NCBI GenBank assembly: GCA_019054805.1
Contig: JAHQIY010000017.1
Location: forward strand, 372,001-436,000
Direction of reading: 5' to 3'
From: Brachionus manjavacas
Lineage: Eukaryota; Rotifera; Eurotatoria; Ploima; Brachionidae
DNA: 64,000 nucleotides
In this document: positions 48,375 to 60,700 of the stretch, in pieces
Numbering within the stretch: position 1 is the stretch's first letter
How the letters are laid out: each line of letters starts with the position of its first letter
Notes under the pieces: generated by a model
The model's input: only the letters and a program-made list of their open reading frames with translations
Databases searched by the model: none
What the model was told of the DNA's origin: nothing
Program-made: the position numbers and the translations under genes

Positions 48375-49961
48375 TTATTTTTTTTCAATTAAATTTCTTT
48401 GCATTAGATGAATTGGTAAAAAAAATAAAAGACAAAATAAACTGGAAATACAGGCCAGATGCGGTATGATATAAGCCGAATTAGCGTTGGTAAACCCGAG
48501 CCAACTCTGTTCGTTTGGATCCAAAAAGTCCAAAAATGCACCTGCCACTTGCTGAAATACAATTCCACCAGAAGCTAGACCAACGATGAACAATGAAAGA
48601 ACAAATGAATTAATATCCAGCAATTGTTTGGCCAACATGATACCAGTTGGCGTCATAGGTCCTGAGCACAAGCCGAGCAAAGGTATGCATATCCAAAAAA
48701 ATAAGCTAAATTTGGTAAATACCGGAATTAAAAATAAAAAATTGATCAGAAAATTTAAGCTAAGAATTAGAGTAAAAAATATAACTGTGTCTAGTTTAAA
48801 AGCTAAATAGGCGGCCAAAAATCTGCCGATTATAAAAAATGCCCAAAACAAAGTTTGCACAATGATGAATATTTCTATTTCTAATTTGGCTGGTCCCATG
48901 GTCAAATAAGTTATCATAAATCTGCTCAATATGGTAAAATAGCCTTGGTTAAATAAAAAAACCATAAAAAACAAGAATATTTGCAGCATCAGCCGATTGT
49001 ACTGCTTTTTCGATAGATAATGAAGCTTTTCTTGGCCTACAAATAGTCGTTTTAAAAAAAGAGAGAGCTTGTTCTCGGTCAGAGAGCTTGACGTGCCAAT
49101 TGAAAAAGTGTCCATGTTTAAATCTTCGCCAAGTAGAACTAGTTGCTTGCGGTTTTTTTCGAACTTGTGCCGATTTTTGTTTTCGGCAAATTGTGCATAG
49201 AGGAACAACAAGGAGACTAGCACAGCAATTAGTGACGAGATCCAATAGGGCCATTTTAAATCAATAGCATCCATTGAGACCGATGAGTCATCTACTTCTG
49301 TTTTGTTCATTTTGTAAGGATCGTATTTGATGAACGGCTTGGCCAATTGTGTGGCAAATATTGCACCAATTCCGTATCCAGCATGCATTGCATTGATGGG
49401 ACTAGTGTTTATTCCGCTCCATAAGCTCAATATTATGTGATTTCCGCCCAAATCGTACACAGCTTGAGCTAGACCTTGGCAAAGGAAATAAACTGTTTGG
49501 CTGAAATAATTCCTAGTGATTGGAATGAGAAAATTTGACACAGCTATCAGAGCCGACGAGAAAGCCATCAAATTCTCGGAATATCGTGAATATTTGTCAA
49601 GGACTAGACCAAACAGGATTGTGAGACTCAAATAGCCAACATTTCGAAGCACCAGTGCAAACGATATGCTCGAGTAATTCACTTGAAGATAAGTTTTCAA
49701 ATCCTCGAAAGTGGGACCTATGATTTCAAAGTTTAGGCCAAACGATATCCATGCAAATATTAAGAGGACGGTTTTTAAAAATCTGTAGTAAAGAGTGTAT
49801 GATTCGGATTTGTTTCTGTTCCGAAGACTGGTCTGACTTGCATAAAGTGGATCGAAATTGTCCGCATCATCGGCAAGTTTAGGGTCAACATCAACGCTGT
49901 TTTCGGACTCCAACGACTCCATTGAAAAGTGTCTCTTAGCTTGTGTATTGCTGGTGTTCAT
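48375..49961 (-). CDS. Major facilitator transporter, MFSD4 / NaGLT1-like
   Basis: 528 aa from the ATG at 49961. A soluble N-terminal of about 60 residues leads into about 12 membrane helices in two halves separated by a cytosolic loop of roughly 60 residues (about 265-325). TM1 ends in G-L-N-F-E-I-I-G-P-T-F-E-D-L; the loop 2-3 motif is a variant of the MFS signature (G-L-V-L-D-K-Y-S-R). The stretch D-L-G-G-N-H-I-I-L-S-L-W near TM4/5 followed by N-A-M-H-A-G-Y-G-I-G-A is characteristic of the MFSD4A/B group, which includes the Na+-dependent glucose transporter 1. It likely moves a sugar or related solute across the plasma membrane; the substrate is inferred from the family only. No introns. 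It faces the RPB10 gene divergently across about 750 bp. Confidence 0.88.
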   Translation of the reverse strand: MNTSNTQAKRHFSMESLESENSVDVDPKLADDADNFDPLYASQTSLRNRNKSESYTLYYRFLKTVLLIFAWISFGLNFEIIGPTFEDLKTYLQVNYSSISFALVLRNVGYLSLTILFGLVLDKYSRYSENLMAFSSALIAVSNFLIPITRNYFSQTVYFLCQGLAQAVYDLGGNHIILSLWSGINTSPINAMHAGYGIGAIFATQLAKPFIKYDPYKMNKTEVDDSSVSMDAIDLKWPYWISSLIAVLVSLLFLYAQFAENKNRHKFEKNRKQLVLLGEDLNMDTFSIGTSSSLTENKLSLFLKRLFVGQEKLHYLSKKQYNRLMLQIFLFFMVFLFNQGYFTILSRFMITYLTMGPAKLEIEIFIIVQTLFWAFFIIGRFLAAYLAFKLDTVIFFTLILSLNFLINFLFLIPVFTKFSLFFWICIPLLGLCSGPMTPTGIMLAKQLLDINSFVLSLFIVGLASGGIVFQQVAGAFLDFLDPNEQSWLGFTNANSAYIIPHLACISSLFCLLFFLPIHLMQRNLIEKK

Positions 49962-50706
49962 TCAAACTGCTTGGCACCAAAATTTATACATAGAACAAAA
50001 ATTCCACATAAACTTTAAGTTTAAAAATAAAGTTTTCATAATTTATTGAAATTTTAATGTTTAATTTTGGTTTATTAAAATTCATAATTTTTTTTTTTGA
50101 TTGATTCAAACAAAGTTGATTTTTTATCTATTTCAATTTAACACTTGACTCAAATTCTAAATTTCAATCGTTTTCCATGAATTTTTTTATTGTGATCATA
50201 AAAAAATAAATTATTTTAGGTTTTTTTTGTTTTGTTTGTTGCTGATATTAAAGCCTACTTCAAAGTGAACAAATTTTGCTTTAAATTGTTTTTAGTTTAA
50301 TGATTTAAGCTAAATTTTAAAAAATTAGCATATTTTTTCATCAATTCGAGGAAAAATTTGATTACTTTTTTATTTTGTTTAGACTGTTGTTTAAAGACAT
50401 TAAAGCACAAACAACATTTGATGAATTCATCACAAAAAAATCATATTTTAAATTTTTTTAAGTGTATAGAAAATAATCATTTATTTTCAAAGGTAATTTC
50501 GTTTAAGTGAAAACTGCATGACTAGACTTGACTCTGTTTATTAAGTAATCAAAGGATCAGTTTTTTTTGTTTTTTTTTTTCAAGACAAATTTAAAACATC
50601 GTCAATTTACTGCATTGGTATTAGTTCATGAATGAGAAAAAAATAGTTTTTATATAAATGTGAATTTAAAAATTGAAGCAAAAAAAATTTTTTTAAATCT
50701 TTTAAA
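49962..50706. other. Divergent promoter region, MFS gene and RPB10
   Basis: About 750 bp between two start codons on opposite strands. A+T-rich and without an open frame; no known element was recognised. Confidence 0.45.
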
Positions 50707-50961
50707 ATGATCATTCCGATACGCTGTTTTTCTTGTGGAAAAGTGATAGGCAATAAATGGGAGACCTTTTTCGAACTAGTGCACTCGGGATATGCCGAAG
50801 GGTGAGTAGATACAAAATTTGGACAAAGTTTTAATTAAAACTTTGGTTTTAGTGAAGCGCTGGACGCCATTAATTTAAAGAGATATTGTTGCAGAAGAAT
50901 GCTCTTGTCCCATGTTGATCTAATTGAAAAGCTTCTCAACTATGCTCCACTACACGTTTAA
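50707..50961 (+). CDS. POLR2L: RNA polymerases I, II and III subunit RPABC5 (RPB10)
   Basis: Two exons, 50707-50801 and 50853-50961, split by a 51-nt intron (GTGAGT...TTTTAG), give exactly 67 aa, the length of the animal protein. It opens [12 protein letters not shown] and has the Zn-binding Cys at 7, 10, 44 and 45 ([10 protein letters not shown]), ending L-L-N-Y-A-P-L-H-V. This small subunit is shared by all three nuclear RNA polymerases and helps anchor the two largest subunits. Near-identity to known sequences over the whole length makes the call certain. An AATAAA lies about 55 bases past the stop. Confidence 0.98.
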
Positions 50962-51703
50962 TCTTTGTCAAGGAAACAAATTTTTTGTTCAAATATTTGT
51001 CTTAGAAATGATAAACAAATAAAATTGTAAAAATAAATCCTAAATTGAATACTTTTTTTTTCTTATTCATTAGAGATAATTGGCTGAATTTTTATTCTCG
51101 CTGATGAACACATAAATTCAAATGAATTTGTCACACATATTTATTAGGGACAAAATAAATATGAACTAGGAAAAAAATATGCTCACACTAAAACAAATGT
51201 ATTTTGTTTTGTTTGTCTAAGATTGATCGAAAATGTTTCTCATAGATGAAAAGCCAAATTTCCGGTCGCTCATCATTATCTCTCTCTCTTGCCATTTAAA
51301 GAGGAAGCATAATATTGAAAAAATCAAAGAAGAATGCAAAGAAAAAAAGAGATACTTTTTCCAAGCTAAATCGTCATGGATTTGAACACGCTAAACTTTT
51401 GTCCACACAAAAAAAGGAAACAATCATTGAAAAAAATTAGGTCTTGGAAAACTAATTATTTTTCGAAAATAAAATTTTTGGTCTATTTGTACAAAAAAGG
51501 TATTTTAAGCGACCCTGAGACAATGAGCACAGACGTGTTTTTAGCTCTTTTCCGATTGACATTATCCATCTATATCATCTTGGATTCATTTGATTGTAAA
51601 ATTTGGATCGTATCAATCTGATTGCTAATTAAGAAAATCAAGACAGTCCCTAAGTAAATTAATTGTATTTGAGTTGAATGAAAAAAATGGGGGACAAAAA
51701 AAT
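50962..51703. other. Spacer with weak short ORFs
   Basis: RPB10 3' flank followed by two doubtful plus-strand ORFs (about 51233-51390, 51 codons, and 51376-51621, 81 codons) rich in Lys, Ile and Phe. I recognise no family and would not call either a gene on this evidence. Confidence 0.35.
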
Positions 51704-51764
51704 CGTCCCTAGGTGGATTCGAACCACCAACCTTTCGGTTAACAGCCGATTGCGCCATAGAGAC
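51704..51764 (-). tRNA. tRNA-Asn(GTT) copy missing 13 nt, probably a pseudogene
   Basis: The minus strand starts GTCTCTATGGCGCAATCGG, continues with the anticodon loop CTGTTAA (anticodon GTT) and CCGAAAGG, then a perfect T-arm GGTGG-TTCGAAT-CCACC, and ends TAGGGACG. The 7-bp acceptor stem is fully paired and a T run (TTTTTTT) follows as a pol III terminator. It is 61 nt instead of 74. The 3' half of the D-arm and part of the 5' anticodon stem are gone, as if TCGG...TCGG had recombined, and the first anticodon-stem pair becomes A-A. Internal box A (TGGCGCAATCGG) and box B survive, so it may be transcribed, but a normal L-shape is unlikely. Confidence 0.88.
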
Positions 51765-54700
51765 AGCAATGATTAGTTGAAACAAAGGCAAATAGTGATT
51801 AGATAAAAAGCTTGGATTCCATCAGGTATCAAAACGACAAAAAATCCAAGCAAAAGATAACAAATAATTAAATTTTTATTGCTTTATTTAAATGTTTAAG
51901 GTAGAACATAAAAACTCTGACTGAGCTCTAAAGAACAAATGCAAATTTGTCTGATTTTAAAAGAGTAAATATCACACACACATTCAACAACGAACAAAAA
52001 AAAAGCAAAAAACAATTAAATTAAAAATTTCTAAATGCCAATTTGTCAGACACAAAAAATTTTATTTTCGGTTTTTATGTTCTTTTTAATTTCAACGATT
52101 GCCAAAGACAATAAGTTGCAAATCTCTTTATTTTGTGTGTGATAGACACACGAATGTGCGCAGTGAGCCCCAGAGCGAGAGTATGCGGCCAAACAAGAAC
52201 TTAACATGCTGAATTGAATTGAGCCAACAAGGTGCAATGAGAAACAGAACAGAACAGAATAGAATAATAGACTTGTGAGCAAAAACTCGGCACATATCAC
52301 ATAAATTATTATTATGTCTTTATTTCTAATACTCTTCTAGGTTTATTGCTATGAATTTTTTTGTTGAACAATGGTAATACTTGCTTCAATTTGAAGATAA
52401 CACCTTTAGATATCGTTTTCATTTAAGCAACAAAAATTGTTTCTTAGTTTTTTGTTTTTTTTTTGTTTAGCTGAATGGTGCAGTCGATCGACATCATCCA
52501 AATGTCAAACGAGCATAAATTAGAGCGTATCGGTGCGTTTATCCAGTGTTTGTCATTGGACTTAAGCAGCAATTTTTTCATTGTTTGATATATTTAATAT
52601 TCCATGTATTTAATATGTTTTTTTTGTTCATACTTGTTTGGAACTATATTGAAATTGAGCGCGCAATAAATTTGTTATTTGATAGGCTATTTTAAAATTC
52701 TGATAGGTGAATTTTGGTCTTAAAGTGCCGCTAAATTTAATTAATGATTTGTTTGTAAACGACTTAGTTAGACTGTTGAGCTTTACCTGAAAATAGGCTT
52801 GAAATAAAATCTAGCGATTAGGTTAATTTAAATAAAAAAGATTAGAGCAGCCGAATAGTTTATTCTATTTGTGTTTGCTCAAGACTTAGAATAATTTGAA
52901 TTTAAAAGCAACCTTTTGTTGTCGTGGTTGTTGCTTTGCTCCTCTCTGCCTGCCTCTCTTAATGATCTAATGCTAATCCATAATCCCTGCTCATCGGCTA
53001 GTTTCCGTAGTGGATCACGTGACCAAAAGTGACTCAACATTTGCTCAGTGCTTGATGTATTCACTCATTTTATTTATGTTGTTGTCGTTTTGGCGTGTAA
53101 TTGTGCGGCCAAATGGACCAAAATTAAATTTTAATTAAATTTAATTTTTCTAGTTTAAGGTTGTTTGTTGAGCGAAAGAAAAAAATTATTATTTATTTTT
53201 TGTCGTTGATTGCCAAAAGAGGTCAATCGAAATAGTTTTTTTTTTTTTTTAGTTTTTTTTTTTTTACTATCTATTCTCTATTAAATCTTTATTTATCGTC
53301 ACCATGCTTGGTTCAGTGAACATTACAAATGAGTCAGCTATGAAATTTAAAGTGATTGAACATTTTATTGCTTTTTAATATGCAGCAAAACAAAAGTATA
53401 ATAAACAATAGCAATAATCTGAGACAGGCAGAGATGGGACATGGAGCCGGAGGCGCCGCCGCTTCTAATCTTCCTGATTATTGGTACAAGTCAAAAAGCT
53501 ATATGACGAAATTACTTGTCTGATAAGAGCTCTTGAACACTCGACACAATTAGCAATCTAATTTGGAGTCCGGGCAGATAAAAGAATTTCGAATGATAAC
53601 AAGAAAACAATTCTCTAGAACTCTACTAATGCAATGCCACATTTCAAATTCACATTCAATGATAAGATTTAAGAGTAGGTGATTTTTCTCTCTTTTTTTG
53701 TTGGTGGTGTTGATGTGTTTTAAGAAGAAGAAAAGACGAAATTGCGAGCTGAATTCGGATTGCAGAGAAGATGCTTGCTTGTTTTATCTTAGAATAATAA
53801 AATTGTTAAATTTCAGTAATATTTTCTAAAGTTCAGCAAAATTTATTTAGTTTAGTAATCATGCGCTTTTATGGCAGGTAAACTAAATACTAGAATTGTT
53901 ACTGATATGATATATTTAAATACATATATAGGTTTTGAAATGAAAATAAAAAATTGTTTTCAGCAATTAAGAAATATCAGTTTTTATCTTGTGTTGTGAG
54001 CGAGAGTGTGCTGTTATATGAGTGTATGTATGCAAGTGTGTGTGTGTGTGTGTGTTGAGCTTGTTGTTCAATATGGACACAACTGCTATTAGCTTTGCAT
54101 GCACTATTCTATAAAAGAAGAATCCTATTGGCTGCTGTTGTTGTTGTGTTGCTTTTTTTTTTTTTTTTTTAAAATATAATTTGGGCCGAGGCCCCAGGCA
54201 GTTCAGAACGATGTAAACCTTCTTTTCAGCCTGCATTCTTTAGATAATAATTTAGAATATAATTTTACAATTGACTATAGAGAATATAAAATTGTGAAAG
54301 AAAGAAAGAAAAAAGAAAAAAAAAAAAAAAAAAAAAGTAAATAAGTAAATGATTGTAAATAAATAGTTTTTATTGTGTGAGATCGAACTGTTCTATGACA
54401 ACTAATATTGTTGTGTTGCTGAATGATTGAGATCTAGGGATCGTCGGCAAGGTTCGGTCTCGAAGCATTTTGGATGCATGAGAAAGTGGCATCCGTAATG
54501 CACAGGCATGTTTAAATTTTTTTCTAGTCTTTTTCAATTTTTTTTTTCAATTATAATAATTTTTGTATTTTTGTAGGCCGGCAGCTATTTATCTACTGGA
54601 CTTTTTGATTCAAATAGACAAGGCTAGTAGTAACCTAATTTCTATTTATCATTTGGTCAAATTGTGGCTAATGTCTGTTAAAATTTTTATTTTATTTATT

Positions 54701-56647
54701 TTGGAATTTAAATTTTTTATTTTGTTGTGTTGTGTTCTTTCTCTCTTTCTCTCTCTCTCTGCGTTTTTCTTTTTTTTTGTTGTTAATTCTATTTCTCAAT
54801 TGTGTTTGCCATCTAATTCATAATTACCAGTGTTCAATTCTTATTTTGTTACCTTTTTATCTATTGTTTCATGGAATTTAATTAGACTTGAGCTAATGTT
54901 TCGAATGCGAATTTCGGAAACTATTCGAACACCATCACCGAAGCACACAAAGCATAGGCTTAGCAATGACAAAAGAGTTGCACAATCGAAGCCCGCCAGT
55001 ATAGATAACATAATCTGCGTATAAATATTTGTGCGGCTTGTAGAGACCGATAGCTAGAGAGAGCCAAGAAGAAAGAAAGGTATGTATGATTAGAAGAGAG
55101 AGAGAGAGAGAGAGATGGATTTGTGGTGTTTGTACTCTCGAATCGAATGACATACTTTCGACTCTAATTATCTATTCATAAATTTCTAGTTCAGATAGAT
55201 ATATCTAATCAGGTATGGACATAATTATGAGTGTATGTCCTTTCGAACATGATAATATTTCTTGAATGCGTATCGTTTTTCTTCTTGTAAGAATCGCGAA
55301 TGGAGACACACACACATATATAGATAATATTCAAATATTTATATTATCTATAGTGTTCTTTTAGAGGAGATTTGCGAATAGAATGAGGAATTTTTTTTCT
55401 AGTTTAATATTCTGTATCCAATGAAATAGTCTGAAAAATAATAAATTACCTTTTGTTTTCTCAAATAGAAAATCTAGTTTTGATTAGTTTCAAATTCCAA
55501 AGCGCTCAGATATTTAAATTTCTAATCTCAAAAACACAACAAAAAATAAAAGACCAACAAAAAGTAGGAACCATTCGCTCAAAAGAAAAGAGAAAAAAAG
55601 TAAAAGTTACAAGCGGTCTGACCACTCCACCATCGCCACCACCATAAGCCATTCACTCACTTGAACATATTGAATTACATATTCAATCATAATGGAATAG
55701 TTTCGTGCTAGTTTGTACAAGAGAGAGAGAAAGAGAGAGAGAGAGAAAGAGAGAGCGAGAGAGAGAGAGAATATTTTTGGATTTCTTGTCGTGTCGTGTC
55801 CAGTAATTACATTTTGATGATTGAAATTCCTAGCTGCTATTATCCATAGATAAATATTTGCGCAGGATTTTTGTGTGTTTGTAATCAGGACGGCGTGCAG
55901 CTATTAGAATGCGCGTTGGCTTGTTTGTTCCTGTAGTAAATAGTAGTGGACTATAGCAAATAAGACCTATTTGGATGGGCATTTCTATCTGTATGTCTAT
56001 CTATGGCACACAGGTAAGTAAACAGGTTGTGATCGCAGAGGAAATGGATAGAGATAACGCCCTGGCAATAATATTTGCTTACGTCACACGGCTAATAATT
56101 AAGGGAGTGGTCATTCATTGATGGCTTTTATATTAGACTAGTCGATTCGAGTTGATAAAACGTCACAACATGGAATTTAGTTCTACAGGGCTAGGCCAGC
56201 TATAAGCATACTTTGAACACAATTAATTGTAAGTGACACTCGCGGCTATTGCTAAATTGTGTGATCAGCTCGATAAATAGCTCGAATATTTTCGACTAAG
56301 ACACAGATAGGAGATTTGATAGAAATTATCTAATGCGAATTGTTGGCCAAAGATTAAATGGACTTATGATCGCCATATAGGTCATACAAGAACGACAACA
56401 CAGAGGCAAGAGATAAATTTGTCATTTGTGGCGCAATTAGCTCAAATGTCGCTTTCTTTTCTGTTCTCTTCTTCTTGTTCATCTACTTTTCGTCTTCAGT
56501 TTTTTTTTGTTTAGTTTAGTTTCAGTTTTTACTTTTGAGATCTATGTTAGAATTTTTTTTTTTTTGTTTTTTTGAATCAAATAAAAAAGAACACTTTAAT
56601 TTGAAATTTGTTGCAGCAGTCTAAGAAAAAAGAGAGACAAAGAGAAT

Positions 56648-56678
<31 letters not shown>

Positions 56679-57783
56679 GAAGCAAAACTGGGATTTCAGA
56701 TTTCAGATCTGTTAGTGCATAATTGTTCTGTTAACAAGCTGAAAAAAGAAACCACAAGCATCACTCTCGAATCTAATTTTAGCTCTTTCTCTGCTTGCGC
56801 TGTTCTTTTCTTGTATGAATTTCTAATTTTTTTTTGGATTTTTTGGATTTTATGCTTTTTGTTGGTGTCGTTATTGTTGCTTCTAGTGTTAGTTGTTAGC
56901 TTTGCTTGCTGGTCTGATTATGGCACTGATATAGAACAAGAAGTGCATTGTGTCGGATGAAAGCGTCCGACGCAAGATACAATCTAGCAATTGTCGCTGA
57001 TATTGTGGCCAGATAGCGAATCAAAGCAATTAATTTCTTTTTTTCTTTTTTTTCTTCTTTTTTTGGAGATAAATCTATTCAGTGTTTACTGAAGGATTAA
57101 ATTCGTCCCCAACAAAAAGGGCCGGGCCAAATTCAGTATTTAAAATTTGACATGATAAATAGAAATTTAGGTAGAAAAATGGAAAAAAAGAGAGAGAGAG
57201 AAAAAGAGAAAAAGAGTAAGAGCACAAACATTCCTTCTCGTATCATCGTTGTCATTTTCGAAATTAATTAATTAATTATTTGGCTACGATGTTTTAATCT
57301 TCTTTACAGACTGTTGGACTTGATAAATTTCAAGCACATACAACAACCACAACCTCAACAACAACAAAAAAAAGACTAGAGTAGAAATTGCAACTTAATC
57401 CACGATTGTCCTAGTTTCTGTGTCAAATAAGAGAAAGTTTACGATAAATGTCAGTCTTTGTTTTGCTTTAGACCAAGTAGTCCACAATCTCTCTTCTTTT
57501 CTTCTTCTTCTTCTTCTTCTTCTAGTTTGTTTCATTTGCACAATTGAATTTAGGCGCTGTAATATATTTAGAAAACCGCAATTTTCAATTTCTCTCTCTC
57601 TCTCTCTATCTATGTCTCTTTCGATATCTCAATTTGAAAAATTTTAAATTCTAAATTGTTGCTTTGCGCCCCGGCATCAATGGACTCAAACTTTTGTTTC
57701 AACTCTTTTTTGTTTTGATTTAGAAATTAAGTGTTTTTAATTGTTTATGTTCGTTGCATTGCTAGTTTGAGAAAGAAAGGAAA
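51765..57783 (+). promoter_or_regulatory. 6-kb microsatellite-rich 5' flank of the zinc-finger gene
   Basis: No convincing protein frame, yet the base composition is milder than elsewhere and long poly-A/T filler gives way to varied sequence. Simple repeats are frequent: (GT)n about 54038-54055, poly-A about 54309-54335, (GA)n about 55100-55114, 55721-55770 and 56657-56679, (TTC)n about 57496-57522, (CT)n about 57590-57607, plus CA/TA runs. A CACGTG E-box is at about 53017. Such a large, structured non-coding stretch before a developmental-type transcription factor suggests regulatory DNA or a long 5' UTR with introns; this is an inference. A 47-codon GC-rich ORF at 53380-53523 is listed separately. 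Confidence 0.4.
53380..53523 (+). CDS. Doubtful small ORF or 5' exon, GC-rich core
   Basis: An ATG at 53380 opens 47 codons: an Asn/Gln-rich start, a Gly/Ala core (G-A-G-G-A-A-A-S-N) from a GCC-rich run, and D-Y-W-Y-K-S-K-S-Y before TGA. The GC-rich codons stand out sharply from the flanks, as in the zinc-finger gene 4 kb downstream. A GT at 53484-53485 could be a donor, but phase 2 does not join the first known zinc-finger exon, which has an in-frame TAG just before its ATG. It could be an upstream ORF in a leader or part of an unknown gene. Confidence 0.25.
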   Translation: MQQNKSIINNSNNLRQAEMGHGAGGAAASNLPDYWYKSKSYMTKLLV

Positions 57784-60700
57784 ATGATGATAGCATCCGT
57801 GGCTAAGAGTGTGGCCGTGTCTACCAACAAGAGGAAAAAGCCGTTGAAAGTGGCCAACAGCCCGCCAGCGACCCTAAAGCATTGCGACAAGTGCGACTTC
57901 AACTCGAACGACATGAACGAGTTCAGCGAGCACATGAAGTTCGAGCACAACATGGACGAGATATATCCGTGCGATTTGTGCTCGTTTTACACTCAGTCCT
58001 TGTGGGACTATCAGGTGCACATGGAGAGGACGCACCGGGACGAGCAGATGCTCGAGTCGGACAACAGCGAGGAGATAGTGGAGGACGAGCAGCTACAGCA
58101 ACAGGAGCACCGAGGCCAGCTGCAGCGCGAAGAAGAGGAGGACGAGGAGGAAGAAGAGGAGGACGAGGAGGGCGACGAGAACAAAGACTCGATCTTGTAT
58201 TCGTCGTCGTCGTCGTCGTCGTCCTCGTCGTCCATTTGCGTCGACCCCACAAAGGTGAGTAGTCAAACTAATCAAAAGTGTTTTAATTAATTTTGTTATC
58301 TTTCGAAATGCTAAATTAAGAAGATATTCGAGCACAGATAAGATAAGATAGATTACCTGTAAGCGTAATTTACTTTTAGACTAATAGATTTAAATTGAAT
58401 CCAAGCAAAGTTCGATATCATAGGTGTTAAAATTAATATATAGAATCGAATGAAACACAAAAATAAAATAAAAATAATAAATCGCATTTTTTTCATTGGT
58501 CTCGCACAAAAATGCCAATGAAAAAAATCGTCTAAAAATTCCAACTGGAATATATTCATCATGATCATGACCATCATCAAAATCATCATCATCCTCAACG
58601 CATCTAAATTCTATATTTAAATAAACACAGAGAAACGAAAAAAATAAAAAACTTCACTCGAAAAAAAATAAAAAACATTTGCTCACATTTTAGCTACGCT
58701 ATCGGCTCTGAATTTTTCTTTTTTTCTTTTTTTTTTTTTACTGATTTATTATCTTTGGCTAATTGTGTGTACCTGAGATCTTTATGCGCCGATTATGATT
58801 TATGATACAGAATTGTATTTATACGCCATGTCCACAAACCATGCATTGTGTCTTTTATTTACTATTTTTTATTTTTATTTTTTTTCAAGATAAATACAGA
58901 ACAAGAACTAAATAGAAATTCGCTTTTAACCAACAACAACAACAACAACAACAACAACGCCATCAAAAATCAAGTCATCAACAACGACAACAAAATGGTA
59001 AGTAGTTTCACCATACAAACAGGAACAAGCTTAGCGAACCATTTTGTTTGTTTGAAAGTCTTTTCAGCGCTCATGTTTGAACATTTTAAATCAATTTAAA
59101 TAAGAAAATAGTAAATAAATAGAAATTGGTAAAGATAAACTTTCCGAAAATAAAAGGGAACCATTTGATATTGCAACAATTTCGTAATATCAAATTTTGA
59201 ATTCATTCTAGTAGCATGTTCAGCAGATAGTAAAGTTTGAACATGTGGACATTGTGCGAGTCCTCTAAAATAGGCATTGTGAATTTTGGTACTAAAGAAC
59301 AAGAGATAAAAGCCTAAAAGCTTTAACTCGCACAGACCAAAGCATGTTATGCAAATTGTAGCAGCTGGTTATCCAAAGTTGAACTGAGCTTATACTAATA
59401 CAGTTCGTATGCTGGTGGTACAGAGGCTGCATTGGTTGCTACAATTTTCAGCCTGTATGTTATGATCTTGTGCGCTTTTAATCCATTTTCTTTTTGATGC
59501 ACCAAAATTCATAATGCTTCATAAGCTATAGCTATGAGAAGTAAAATTTGACCAAGAGATAGAGCTCAGTATTTTTGCAACAATCTTGCCCAAAAGTCAT
59601 AACTATTAATTAGTGAGTTTTAAGCTTGAAATTAAATAAAATTAATTTCTTTAAAAAAAAAAAAACACATAAAAATTGAAAATCTCCAGTTTAATAAAAA
59701 GTCAAATTAGACTTAATGATTAAATAAGATGCATTGAGAAATGTGTTATGTCGATAGATAGTTGGGCAAGTGCACCCAGGTTTGTCTTTCAAATCAAAAT
59801 AAAGACGCGCTATTTTTAAACAAACAAACAAACCATCTGTCCCTGTACTCATTGAGTGTTGGCAATGTCATTTTTTTTGTCTTTGTAGCTGTTCGACTTG
59901 GCCAACCAATACTCGAACCCCAATCAACTAAGCCAGTTGATTCAAAAGTACAACCAACACTTGAGCTCACAAACGACCATGTGCACACTGCCAAGACTGG
60001 CGCAGCAGATCCAAAACGTGGCGCCCAACCACGAGAAGACCAAGCGCCACTACAACTCCGAAGTGGACCCGGCACGCTACCGCAAAGTGCTCGAGGACGG
60101 CATCACCAAATTCGCCTGCTCCATTTGCGGCAACACGTACAAATGGCGCAAAAGCCTGAACAAACACTGGAAAGAAAAGCACATAACAGAAACGCCGCCG
60201 CCGCTCGACGCACCAGTTGCCGTCAAACTACGCAACGCGACCACCGGCCAACCAGCCACTAACACCACCACCACCGCCACCACTCCACTCAGCACCTCTA
60301 ACTCGAGCCAGTGCCTCAAAAAGACGCCTGGCGTAGCCGAGCCAAATCAACTGAACAATGCATTGAATTTGTTTCAGCACTATTTGAGCTCGATGAGTGG
60401 CAAAGCAGAGATGACCGAAATGGACGCGCTGGCACCGCTCGACTTGTCCATGAAGCCTAAGCGCGACCGGTCCGGCTCGCCGACCGCCTCTCATCGCTCC
60501 AACTCGGCCAGCTCGTCGACCAGCTCGTCCTCGAACACGTCCAGCTCGGCCACTTCGTCCGACTCGTCCGACTCGGCCAACCAACAGCAACAACTACAAC
60601 TACAACAACTGCAACAGCTACAGCAGCTAGAACACCAGCAACACCAGGACCAGCTCGCCACCGCTCAATCATCAACCACAAAGCCATCCCAGCTGCAGCA

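Noticed and set aside
51376..51621. 81-codon plus ORF (and a 51-codon ORF just before it)
   Set aside because: No recognisable domain and biased composition; kept only as a note in the spacer entry.
52046..52300. 84-codon minus-strand ORF with a hydrophobic start
   Set aside because: The signal-like start is not followed by a domain, and the segment lies in the repeat-rich non-coding flank; insufficient support.
53967..54236. 89-codon minus ORF with His/Thr repeats
   Set aside because: Produced by the (GT)n and poly-T simple repeats.
56646..56960. 104-codon plus ORF beginning with Glu/Arg repeats
   Set aside because: The start is the (GA)n microsatellite; the rest is low-complexity Leu/Phe.
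57882..58262. Arg/Gly-rich ORF overlapping zinc-finger exon 1 in another frame, and long antisense ORFs at 60.2-62.5 kb
   Set aside because: GC-rich coding sequence has few stops in all frames; only the zinc-finger frame shows domains and splices in phase.
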